Below are positions 36,260 through 44,271 of a stretch of DNA of 64,000 nt, piece after piece (position 1 is the stretch's first letter; every line of letters begins with the position of its first letter). The DNA comes from Gemmatimonadota bacterium. GTDB lineage: Bacteria > Latescibacterota > UBA2968 > UBA8231. Made by a program: the position numbers and the translations under genes. Under the pieces are notes generated by a model. That model had not been told where the DNA came from. It saw only the letters and a program-made list of their open reading frames with translations, and did no database searches. Location: NCBI GenBank assembly GCA_018673255.1, contig JABHDC010000124.1, positions 20,400 to 84,399 of the forward strand, written 5' to 3'.

Positions 36260-37297
36260 ATGACGACGAAACAGTCCACCTACGGCCCCGCAGCTTGCCT
36301 CGCCCTAGCCCTCATCCTGTCATGCGCGCCGCTGACGCAGCCGGCGCCACCGGCGTCTTTGGTCACCCCAGTGGCGCCGGACGTTCCCCAGGAGGCCAGT
36401 CCCCTCGAGCAGTACCTGCAGGAGCGCGAAGGGCAGACCGAGTCAGAACGGTATCTACCATGGATCGGCGTGCTGCCCATGGTCGACGATTCGGGCTTCG
36501 AAGAGGGTGTGTATGACCTGGGCAACGACGTGCCGCGACTGCTGTCGGCTCAGATGGCCGAGTTCGCCGCCTGGTATGTGATCCCCTACGAGGTGGTCGC
36601 ACAGGTCGCCGGCGAGCCCCCTGAGCGTTGGGCCGATGATGACCTGAGCCGGATTGGGGCACAGTTACAGGCTGACATCCTGATGGTGGGGACGGTGCTC
36701 GAGTACAACCTGGCACGGCTCCATCTGGGCGATCCCCAGGTGGGCGGTTACAAGGCCTACACCGGATTGGCCGAGGCTGAGCTCAGCGTGCTGGACGGCA
36801 CCGAACTCAGCCGCCTCGGGCTGGTTCACGCCCGCCAGGAGATCGTGGACCGAGATTTGGGGCTCGACCTGCTGGGAAGGCCGCGTTCGCAGGACCTTGG
36901 GTTCTTCACCCTCGGCGAGATTGTGTACGGTGGCGAGGAGTTCGAGCGCACCGCTCTCGGACAGGCGACGCTGAAGATGATGGAGGACCTCATCCAGCAG
37001 CTGGCCCGCCTGCTGCAACCCCGAGCCATCGAAACTCACTCCGGCAAGCCAGAAGTCCTATCGGTTTTCGGCGATGAGATCTACATCAACGTGGGCAGCG
37101 AGAACGGCGTGCACCGCAGATACCGGTTCGCCGTGTTTCCGGGGGATCCGCGGCAGGGCGCCGACCCGGAGGAGCAGATCGGCGTCATCGAGGTGATGGA
37201 AGTGGTGTCATCGCGCGTCTCCAGCGCCCAGGTCATCAGCGGCGACGGCATCGCAGTGGGGGACCGGATCAAGCTGATCATGGCCGATCCGGAGTAG
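36260..37297 (+). CDS. CsgG-like lipoprotein with FlgT-like C-terminal domain
   Basis: A 345-aa lipoprotein; lipobox ILSC (about residue 21). The middle domain (IGVLPMVDDSGFEEG, DILMVGTVLEYN) resembles CsgG-type secretion lipoproteins. The C-terminal ~75 residues (INVGSENGVHRRYRFAVF, GVIEVMEVVSSRVSSAQV, GDRIKLI) resemble the FlgT C-terminal barrel. The same order is seen at 12057. ATG 36260 is used so the lipobox is near the N-terminus; a longer frame reaches 36080. Family assignment is by pattern only. Confidence 0.68.
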   Translation: MTTKQSTYGPAACLALALILSCAPLTQPAPPASLVTPVAPDVPQEASPLEQYLQEREGQTESERYLPWIGVLPMVDDSGFEEGVYDLGNDVPRLLSAQMAEFAAWYVIPYEVVAQVAGEPPERWADDDLSRIGAQLQADILMVGTVLEYNLARLHLGDPQVGGYKAYTGLAEAELSVLDGTELSRLGLVHARQEIVDRDLGLDLLGRPRSQDLGFFTLGEIVYGGEEFERTALGQATLKMMEDLIQQLARLLQPRAIETHSGKPEVLSVFGDEIYINVGSENGVHRRYRFAVFPGDPRQGADPEEQIGVIEVMEVVSSRVSSAQVISGDGIAVGDRIKLIMADPE

Positions 37298-37475
37298 GCG
37301 TCTATCCGGCCAGTCGTATCCCTATCTAGACCAGAGTTGCAGCCGATCCCGCCGACAGAACCGGCCCATGGTCGAATCCACGGGTGGTATCCGGTCATCT
37401 AACCCGCGACCCTGACCGGCCCTGCCTCGCCGTCGATTGCCATCACGGCAGGTGGTCCTCTGGAGTACATCAATC

Positions 37476-38489
37476 ATGATAGCGATCCGCGCCCTCCTTC
37501 TCACGTTAACCTGCGTGCTTCTCACTGCTTGTGGCGGCGACGGAGGCGACGGAGGCGACGGAGCCAATCCTTCGGGCCCTGACGCCGGCGTGCCCTCTGA
37601 CTCCGACACGAACGGCACCGGCTCCGGAGACGCTGGCGGCGATGGCCCGTCGGGCCCCGCTGACAACCTCATCGAGCTGGTGAGTGACCTGACGACTCCC
37701 CGTGACCTGATCTTCGGCCCCCCCGGCTCCGGCCTGGATGACGAGCTCTTTGTCGTGAGCTTCCTGGGAGCCGAGGCCACGTGGGTACGCAACTTCGGTC
37801 AGTCGACCCAGACCCTTCAGCCCTTCCAGGGCAGCCTGGTAGGTGCCATCGCCGTAGACATGGACGGCGAAGGGCGCTTCTACTTCGCCTGCATGACTCC
37901 GGTGATGGGCTCTTTCGTGGGTGTCGTCACCGTCCGTGGTATCGACGACTCCGTGTTCGACTTCCAGTACCGTGGACTCGGTGAGCCCACGGGCGTGGCC
38001 CTCGACGGGCAAGGTGGCCTCTTCGTCTTCAACCGGAGCACGAGCTCCGTCGTCCGCCTCGACCTATCCGATGGGGCCGGCGCTGACAACCACACGGTCA
38101 CCACGATTGCTGAGGGTCTCCAGGTTACCGATGAGGTGCTGCCCAACCACCTCCTCGTCGACGAGGCCGGGCGGCTGCTCATCTGCGAGACCGGTGCAGG
38201 TCGCCTGCTCGTCTATGAAGACGGCGAGGTGTCTGCCCTGGCCGGACCCGATCAAGGCCTCGACCGTCCCGTCAGTCTCACCCAGTTGGGTTCGGGACAC
38301 TACCTCGTGGCCAACAACGGGAACGGACACCTCGTCGAATTGGACACCGAGGGGATCCGGGTCAGCACCATTGACACGGGACTGGGTTCAGGCCGCCTGC
38401 AGTCCGTTGCCACAAACGCCGACGGCGACATCTACATTGTCGATGACACCGATGGCGTGGGATCGGTCTACCTCGTCGAAACCCCCTGA
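37476..38489 (+). CDS. Beta-propeller lipoprotein, SMP-30/NHL-like
   Basis: A 337-aa lipoprotein with lipobox LTAC (about residue 17). A Gly/Asp linker encoded by a 9-bp tandem repeat follows. The rest reads as a six-bladed propeller (GPPGSGLDDELFVVSFLG, LDGQGGLFVFNRSTSSVVRLDL, LLVDEAGRLLICETG, TNADGDIYIVDDTDG). Such proteins bind ligands or act as lactonases; no catalytic set is clear. TGGAG lies about ten bases before the ATG. It stands alone between two intergenic spaces. Confidence 0.78.
   Translation: MIAIRALLLTLTCVLLTACGGDGGDGGDGANPSGPDAGVPSDSDTNGTGSGDAGGDGPSGPADNLIELVSDLTTPRDLIFGPPGSGLDDELFVVSFLGAEATWVRNFGQSTQTLQPFQGSLVGAIAVDMDGEGRFYFACMTPVMGSFVGVVTVRGIDDSVFDFQYRGLGEPTGVALDGQGGLFVFNRSTSSVVRLDLSDGAGADNHTVTTIAEGLQVTDEVLPNHLLVDEAGRLLICETGAGRLLVYEDGEVSALAGPDQGLDRPVSLTQLGSGHYLVANNGNGHLVELDTEGIRVSTIDTGLGSGRLQSVATNADGDIYIVDDTDGVGSVYLVETP
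37536..37562 (+). repeat. 9-bp tandem repeat coding a Gly-Asp linker
   Basis: Three perfect GGCGACGGA units lie right after the lipobox cysteine codon and code a flexible GDGGDGGDG tether. Slippage would change the tether length in steps of three residues. Confidence 0.85.
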
Positions 38490-38699
38490 GCGACGCCAGT
38501 TAGCCGGGAGCGCGAGGGGCCGCCTTGACCGGCCGGGCAAAAAGGCCTTCATACTATCAGCATCTGGGCTCATACCCTTCGTCCGGTACTCTATGGCCTC
38601 GTTCCACCAACACGATTCTGACGACATGTGCCGAGGTCACGACCCCCGGATCATGACCGCCCGCCTTGTGCGCGCCCGTACGCAAGCTGACCGGCTGAC

Positions 38700-40613
38700 A
38701 TGACACCACGGGCCGTCATCCTGGGCGTCCTCTGGGTGCTTGGGGTCTGCGTCGGAGGGAACTACTCCAATTACATGGTCGGCTCCAGCGAGCCGACCTG
38801 GTCTCACTTCCCGTCGTCGGTGGGCTGCCCCTTCGTCGTCCTGGTCCTTCTCAATGCCCTGCTCAGGCGCTTCGCCCCACGCTGGGCCCTGCAGGCTGGC
38901 GAGCTCATCGTCATGCTTGTCATGGGGCTGGTTGTCACGGGCATTCCGGTCTTCATCTCCGGCTCCCTGATGGCCCTCATCGCCGCTCCCTACTACTCGG
39001 CCACACCTGAGAACGGATGGGAGGGGCTCATTCAGCCTTTCCTGCCTGGCTTCGGAATCCCCGAGGCCAGCGGCGACAAGCTGCGTTGGTTCTGGGAAGG
39101 GCTACCCGCCGGGCACGACATCCCCTATGAGATCTGGGTCGGTCCTCTCTTCTGGTGGCTCAGCCTCATCCTCACCATCTACTTCATCTGCTTCTGTCTC
39201 ACCGTCATCTTGAGACGTCAGTGGGAGGACGCAGAGCGCCTGGTCTTTCCCCTGGCCGAGCTGCCCCGAGCCCTGCTGGCCAGCGAGGAGCCCGGCACCG
39301 GGCGGTCCATCCTGGCTCTGCCAACTTTCTGGCTCGGCTTCGGTCTGTCCCTGGTGATGGTCTGCTTCAGCATGATTCGCTATTTCCAGCCCGGCTTCCC
39401 CGATCTGGCAATCTGGGAAGGCACGACGATTGCCCCGGGGTACGGTTTTCCGGCCCTGGATCTGCGCATCGTGCCGCCGATCCTGGCCTTCATGTTCCTG
39501 GCCAAGACGAGCATCTCCTTCAGTATCTGGTTCTTCTACCTGGTTGCCATTCTCCAGGAGGGGATCACCAACCGCATCGGTTACGATGTCATCTCGCCGG
39601 ATGCCTTCGTCTGGGGCATGCAGTCCCTCTCGTGGCAGGGATGGGGCGCCTTCCTCGCCATGGTCCTCTGGAGCCTGTGGATGGCCAGAGATCACCTACG
39701 GTCCGTGTTCCGGCAGGCCTTCACCGGGGTCCGCGTGCACGACGATGACATGGAGATGATGTCCTATCGTGTCGCCGTGTATGGCCTCCTCGGTGGCTTC
39801 ATATACGTCGTCGGTTGGCTAGTGGTCGCGGGCCTCCACCTCTACGTGGCCTTGTTGTTCACCGTGACTGTCATCATCGTCTACCTGGGCATGACACGGC
39901 TGGTCATCCAGACGGGCATGTACTACCTCACAACACCGGTGAATGCCCAGGCCTTCACCACCGCCATCGTGGGCACCCACATCGGCTCCACCAATCTGGT
40001 GACTCTCGGTCTGCAATACGGCTGGCACGGGGACGTGCAATCCGTGTTCATGCCTTCTGCCGCCCATGGCGCAAGACTCGACCACATCACCCGCGGCGCT
40101 CGTCGCATGGGATTTGCCATCGCCCTTGCAGTGCTGGTGGGCTTCGTCTCGGCCATCTGGTATTTGCTCTACGTGTGCTACACCTATGGGGCCAGCAACC
40201 TGCGTGATTGGTACTTCACGGGAGGCAGCGGCATCGCCCGCATGGCCTTCAGCGGCGTCATCCGCCAGATCTCCACGGCGGCAGGCACCGACTGGGGCAA
40301 GCTCTTCTACGCGGGAATCGGGGCCGTGTCCTACTCGCTGCTCGCTCTGGGCCATTACCGCTTCCACTGGTGGCCTCTCCACCCGGTGGGACTCGCCGTG
40401 GCGCCTCTGTGGATGACCCGCCTGTGCGCCTTTTCCGTCTTCGTCGCCTGGCTCACCAAGGTCGTCCTGCTACGCTTCGGTGGAATCTCTGCCTACCGTC
40501 GGGCCCGACCCTTCTTCATCGGCATGGCTGCTGGCTTCTTCCTCGGTGTCGGGGTCTCATTCGGCGTCGATGTCATCTGGTTCTACGGAACCGGCCACGG
40601 TGTGCCATGGTAG
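38700..40613 (+). CDS. Polytopic membrane protein, DUF6785/DUF6784-like, copy 1
   Basis: A 637-aa protein with about 14 membrane helices. It is a clear paralog of the 44272 product: shared motifs include NYMVGSSEPTW versus SIWIVGSTEITW, ATPENGW(E/D)-type loops, LRRQW, FVAMVAWSLWM and GHYRFHWWPLHP. I believe this is the DUF6785/DUF6784 class, which resembles oligopeptide-transporter-like proteins, but I cannot confirm it by search. It lies upstream of the ribose-type ABC genes with copy 2 downstream, so a linked transport role is likely. Confidence 0.72.
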   Translation: MTPRAVILGVLWVLGVCVGGNYSNYMVGSSEPTWSHFPSSVGCPFVVLVLLNALLRRFAPRWALQAGELIVMLVMGLVVTGIPVFISGSLMALIAAPYYSATPENGWEGLIQPFLPGFGIPEASGDKLRWFWEGLPAGHDIPYEIWVGPLFWWLSLILTIYFICFCLTVILRRQWEDAERLVFPLAELPRALLASEEPGTGRSILALPTFWLGFGLSLVMVCFSMIRYFQPGFPDLAIWEGTTIAPGYGFPALDLRIVPPILAFMFLAKTSISFSIWFFYLVAILQEGITNRIGYDVISPDAFVWGMQSLSWQGWGAFLAMVLWSLWMARDHLRSVFRQAFTGVRVHDDDMEMMSYRVAVYGLLGGFIYVVGWLVVAGLHLYVALLFTVTVIIVYLGMTRLVIQTGMYYLTTPVNAQAFTTAIVGTHIGSTNLVTLGLQYGWHGDVQSVFMPSAAHGARLDHITRGARRMGFAIALAVLVGFVSAIWYLLYVCYTYGASNLRDWYFTGGSGIARMAFSGVIRQISTAAGTDWGKLFYAGIGAVSYSLLALGHYRFHWWPLHPVGLAVAPLWMTRLCAFSVFVAWLTKVVLLRFGGISAYRRARPFFIGMAAGFFLGVGVSFGVDVIWFYGTGHGVPW

Positions 40614-40702
40614 AGACCCGCAGGGCTCAGATGTCCGTGGCTACCTGGTGTCCTATCCTTCAGTCAGGCAGATCCGAATCCATCAATGAGAGACCACAAG
40701 GC

Positions 40703-41698
40703 ATGAGGCACGCAACATTGTTGAGACAGATTCGGATCGCCCTCCTCCTCCTCTTCCTGGCCGGTTGCGGCAGCGTACCAAAGGAAGAGGGATTGAAGGT
40801 GGGGTATGTCGTCAACTTCATGTCACATGAGTGGTATCAGAACATCTGCCGCGCCGCCGAGAGGCGGGCGGAGGAGCTCGGCGTGAAACTCATCATCGCT
40901 GACGCGAATCTCGATTTGGCGGCGCAGATCTCGAAGGCCGAAAACCTGATGGCCCAGGCGGTCGATGTCCTCGTGCTGACGCCAGTGGACGCCAGGGCCC
41001 TCGGGCTGGTGGTGACCGAGGCCCATCGCCGCGGGATCCATGTGCTCACGGAGTCCAGTCCCGTGGTAGGAGCCCTCAGCAACGTGGGCATTGACGACAG
41101 GGCGGCAGGAGAGAAGGCGGGACGGTGGGTTGGAGAGTATGCCGTCCGCCATGGGATCGATCCTCGCGTGCTCATCATCGGTCTGCCGAACTTCGACTCC
41201 TGCCGAGCCCGCGTGACTGGCTTCAAGGAGGGTCTGGCCGGGTCTGGGATAGAGTTTCGCATCGTGCAGGAGGTGGACGGCCAGGGTCTCAAGGAACGCG
41301 CCCTCAAGGTGGCGCAGGACGCGTTGACTGCGAATCCGGATATCAATGTCATCTTCGGGATCAACGACGACTCGACGACGGGCGGGATGGCCGCCTATCG
41401 GGCAGCCGGTCTGGACGAGTCGCGTCTGGTGGCGATCGGCTTCGGCTTCGAGGGCATCGTAGGTCGCACGGCCTTGCTGGAGGGCGCCAGCTACCGTGCC
41501 GCCCTGGCAATGTTCCCGGAGTTCGTCGGCATCTCCATTGTGGATGCCGCTGTCGCCGTCGCCGGCGGTGAGACCCTGCCCACCCACTACGAGACGCCGA
41601 CGGTGATGATTACCCCGGATAACTTCGCCCACTACTACCGACCCGTCGGGGACGACTACGAGTTGCAGATTTCCGCGGTGCGTGCCCTGCTCGACTGA
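40703..41698 (+). CDS. Ribose-type ABC transporter substrate-binding lipoprotein
   Basis: A 331-aa lipoprotein (lipobox FLAGCGS, about residue 20) with the periplasmic-binding-protein I fold of RbsB: KVGYVVNFMSHEWYQN, ADANLDLAAQISKAENLMAQAVDVLVLTPVD and the later NPDINVIFGINDDSTTGG. ATG 40703 is chosen because AAGG lies just upstream and the lipobox is correctly placed; the frame is open further but is not convincing. It precedes the permease gene by 8 bp. The sugar is unknown. Confidence 0.9.
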   Translation: MRHATLLRQIRIALLLLFLAGCGSVPKEEGLKVGYVVNFMSHEWYQNICRAAERRAEELGVKLIIADANLDLAAQISKAENLMAQAVDVLVLTPVDARALGLVVTEAHRRGIHVLTESSPVVGALSNVGIDDRAAGEKAGRWVGEYAVRHGIDPRVLIIGLPNFDSCRARVTGFKEGLAGSGIEFRIVQEVDGQGLKERALKVAQDALTANPDINVIFGINDDSTTGGMAAYRAAGLDESRLVAIGFGFEGIVGRTALLEGASYRAALAMFPEFVGISIVDAAVAVAGGETLPTHYETPTVMITPDNFAHYYRPVGDDYELQISAVRALLD

Positions 41699-41706
41699 AC
41701 CAACCC

Positions 41707-42663
41707 ATGCCACGACGCCTCCTCTCGAAACTCATCCACGCCGACCAGGCGGGCCTTGCCTTGGCCCTGCTGCTGCTGTGCGGCGTTCTGAGCACTCTGA
41801 GTCCCGTGTTCCTTACGACAGGGAACATCACGAATATCCTGCGGGACGCGTCCCTCGTGGCGATCGCTGGCTTCGGAATGGTCGTCATCATCCTGCAGGG
41901 AGAGATCGACCTGAGCGTCGGCTCCTCGCAGGCCGTCGTCGGGATCCTTACGGTGGTCGTTCTCAACACCACCCATAGTGTCGCCGCCGCCATCGTAGCC
42001 GGAATCCTGCTAGGGGCTCTGGTCGGCCTGGTGAACGGTCTGCTTGTCACCGTAGCACGCATCAACTCCCTCATCGCCACGCTCGGCATGATGGCCATTC
42101 TGCGGGGGGTGGCAATGGTCGGCACGGATGCGGTCTCGATCCAGGCACGGGTGACGGACTTCGTCCACGTGGGCACGGGGTACGTAGGTGGCGTGCCGGT
42201 GCCGGTCCTCATCGCCGCCGTCCTATACGGGGGGGTCTGGTTCCTGCTGCATCACACGCCCTTCGGGCGCTACGTCTACGCCGTGGGTGGCAATCGGGAG
42301 GCAGCCGAGCTGGCGGGACTGCCGGTCCTTCGCATCCGGGTCACGGTCTTCGTCCTCGGCGGCATGCTGGCGGCGCTCAGCGCCGTCGTGCTGGCGTCGC
42401 GAATGAACTCCGGACAGCCGAATGCGGGGCTGGGCTTCGAGTTGCAAGTGATCGCCGCTGTCGTCCTGGGTGGGGTCAGTCTCACCGGCGGCGTGGGATC
42501 TCTCCTGGGAGCCCTCATTGGAATCCTGATCCTTACCGTCCTCAACAACGGTCTCGTTCTGCTGAACGTTTCCTCCTTCTACCATGATATCGCCCGGGGT
42601 GTTGTCATTATCCTCGCTGTCTATCTGGACACGCGCCGACGGGGTGCCGCCGTTGGTGGCTGA
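41707..42663 (+). CDS. Ribose-type ABC transporter permease (RbsC-like)
   Basis: A 318-aa protein with about eight to ten membrane segments. Typical family sequences are GMVVIILQGEIDLSVGS (family signature), GLVNGLLVTVARINSLIATLGMM and VAIGGVSL-like VLGGVSLTGGVGS near the end. It overlaps the ATPase gene by eight bases at 42656-42663. It forms the channel of the CUT2 importer with the 40703 and 42656 products. Confidence 0.93.
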   Translation: MPRRLLSKLIHADQAGLALALLLLCGVLSTLSPVFLTTGNITNILRDASLVAIAGFGMVVIILQGEIDLSVGSSQAVVGILTVVVLNTTHSVAAAIVAGILLGALVGLVNGLLVTVARINSLIATLGMMAILRGVAMVGTDAVSIQARVTDFVHVGTGYVGGVPVPVLIAAVLYGGVWFLLHHTPFGRYVYAVGGNREAAELAGLPVLRIRVTVFVLGGMLAALSAVVLASRMNSGQPNAGLGFELQVIAAVVLGGVSLTGGVGSLLGALIGILILTVLNNGLVLLNVSSFYHDIARGVVIILAVYLDTRRRGAAVGG

Positions 42664-44143
42664 GCCGGTCCCCCGTGTCGCGCTGCGGGAGATAAGCAAG
42701 GGGTTCCCCGGCGTACAGGCCCTGGACGGGGTCGATCTCGATTTGTGGGATGGAGAGATCCACGGCCTGGTCGGCGAAAACGGGGCGGGCAAGTCGACCC
42801 TGATCAAGATCATCGCCGGCGTGCACCGTGCCGACTCGGGGACGTATCACCTGGGCGGCGAGCTGGCCCGCATCCACGGACCCCGGGACGCGGTGCGGGC
42901 CGGAATCCGCGTCGTCTACCAGGAGCTGGAGCTGGTCCCCGAGCTGTCGGTGGCGGAGAATGTGTTCTTCGGTCGCCTGCCTACCCGCGGGGTGCGGGTC
43001 GACTGGCCGCGTCTGGAGCTGGAGACGGAGGTGGTTTTGGAGCAGGTGGGTCTCCGGGTATCGCCCCGGACTCCGGTGCGCCGACTCGGGATCGCTGCTC
43101 AGCAGCTGGTCGAGATCGCCCGGGCCTTGTCCCTCGAGGCACGAGTCCTCGTCCTCGACGAGCCGACCTCGGCCCTGAGCCCGGCCGAGATCGACAGGCT
43201 CTTCGTCTTGCTGCGACGCTTGCGGGAGGATGGCGTGGCCCTGCTGTATGTCTCTCACAAGCTCGGGGAGATTCGGGCTCTCGCCGACCGTATCACCGTG
43301 CTGCGCGACGGCCGGCACGTGTCTACGGACGTCTCTGGCGATCTGGACGAGGACGAGATCATCCGCCGCATGGTGGGTCGAGAGCTGGGCGGGGTGTTCC
43401 CGCGCAGCCTGCGCTCGCCGGGGGAGGTCGTGCTGGAGACGAGGTCCCTGACGACCGCTCAGGTGCACGATGTCAGCCTGAGCGTGCGGGCCGGAGAGAT
43501 CGTAGGTCTGTCGGGGCTGATGGGGGCTGGCCGCACCGAGTTGCTGCGGGCGATTCTCGGGGTCGATCAGCGTCGGGCGGGGGAGGTGCGTGTGGCGGGG
43601 CGACTCGTCAAGGCTGGGGCTGCTTGGCGGGCGCGACAGGCGGGGGTGGGACTGGTCCCCGAGGACCGGCGCGGTCAAGGGATCTTTCCGAGGGCCAGTG
43701 TTCTTCACAACACTACGATCTCCTGTCTGGACCAGTTTGTCTCGCGTCTAGGGCGTCTGGCTCATCGTCGCGAAGAGTCGGAAGGCGGCCACGTGCTGGA
43801 ACGGATGCGCGTCAGCACGCCGTCGAATGCCCAGTCGATCGCGCTGCTGAGTGGGGGGAACCAGCAGAAGGTGTTGGTCGCACGGTGGCTGCTGAAGCAA
43901 GACCTGCGGGTACTACTGGTGGATGAGCCGACGCGGGGCATCGACGTCGGGGCGCGTTTCGAGATCTACAGGCTCCTCGACGAGCTGGCCGTTGAGGGGT
44001 TGGGCATCCTCGTTGCCTCGTCGGAGATCGAGGAGTTAACCGGACTGTGCGAGCGGATCTACGTGATGCGGGAGGGCCACATCCGTGCAGAGCTGGCAGC
44101 GGGGGAGGCGACGCCCGAGCAACTGCTGGCGGCAGCGTTGTAA
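42656..44143 (+). CDS. Sugar ABC transporter ATP-binding protein, RbsA type
   Basis: A 495-aa protein with two ABC domains in tandem. The first has Walker A GENGAGKST, signature-like IAAQQLVEIARAL and Walker B LVLDEPTSAL. The second has a Walker-like GLMGAGRTEL, signature LSGGNQQKV and Walker B LLVDEPTRGI. This is the usual RbsA pattern. GTG 42656 is chosen because it gives the family's normal N-terminal distance to Walker A; GTG 42644 is an alternative. It overlaps the permease gene. Confidence 0.92.
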   Translation: MAEPVPRVALREISKGFPGVQALDGVDLDLWDGEIHGLVGENGAGKSTLIKIIAGVHRADSGTYHLGGELARIHGPRDAVRAGIRVVYQELELVPELSVAENVFFGRLPTRGVRVDWPRLELETEVVLEQVGLRVSPRTPVRRLGIAAQQLVEIARALSLEARVLVLDEPTSALSPAEIDRLFVLLRRLREDGVALLYVSHKLGEIRALADRITVLRDGRHVSTDVSGDLDEDEIIRRMVGRELGGVFPRSLRSPGEVVLETRSLTTAQVHDVSLSVRAGEIVGLSGLMGAGRTELLRAILGVDQRRAGEVRVAGRLVKAGAAWRARQAGVGLVPEDRRGQGIFPRASVLHNTTISCLDQFVSRLGRLAHRREESEGGHVLERMRVSTPSNAQSIALLSGGNQQKVLVARWLLKQDLRVLLVDEPTRGIDVGARFEIYRLLDELAVEGLGILVASSEIEELTGLCERIYVMREGHIRAELAAGEATPEQLLAAAL

Positions 44144-44169
44144 CGCGTCGGCGACAGGACCGGACCTCG

Positions 44170-44198
44170 TTGCCTGAACCGAAGAGTGGTTCTATGAT
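44170..44198 (+). promoter_or_regulatory. Candidate sigma70-like promoter of the 44272 gene
   Basis: TTGCCT (44170-44175), a 17-bp spacer and TATGAT (44193-44198) give a start near 44205. The 128-bp gap after the ATPase gene contains it, so copy 2 and the CRTAC1 gene may be an independent unit. Confidence 0.5.
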
Positions 44199-44271
44199 AG
44201 GGCACCTCTCAATCACAATGTGACTCCTCGTCACGGCACCATCCACCATTCCTCAGATCGCCGGTTCCGTC

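Noticed and set aside
38525..38557. TTGACC and TACTAT as promoter for 38700
   Set aside because: The spacer is 21 bp, too long, and alternatives at shorter spacing match poorly.
40208..40702. N-terminal extension of the ribose-type binding protein
   Set aside because: It overlaps the preceding membrane gene in another frame; the lipoprotein signal starts at 40703.
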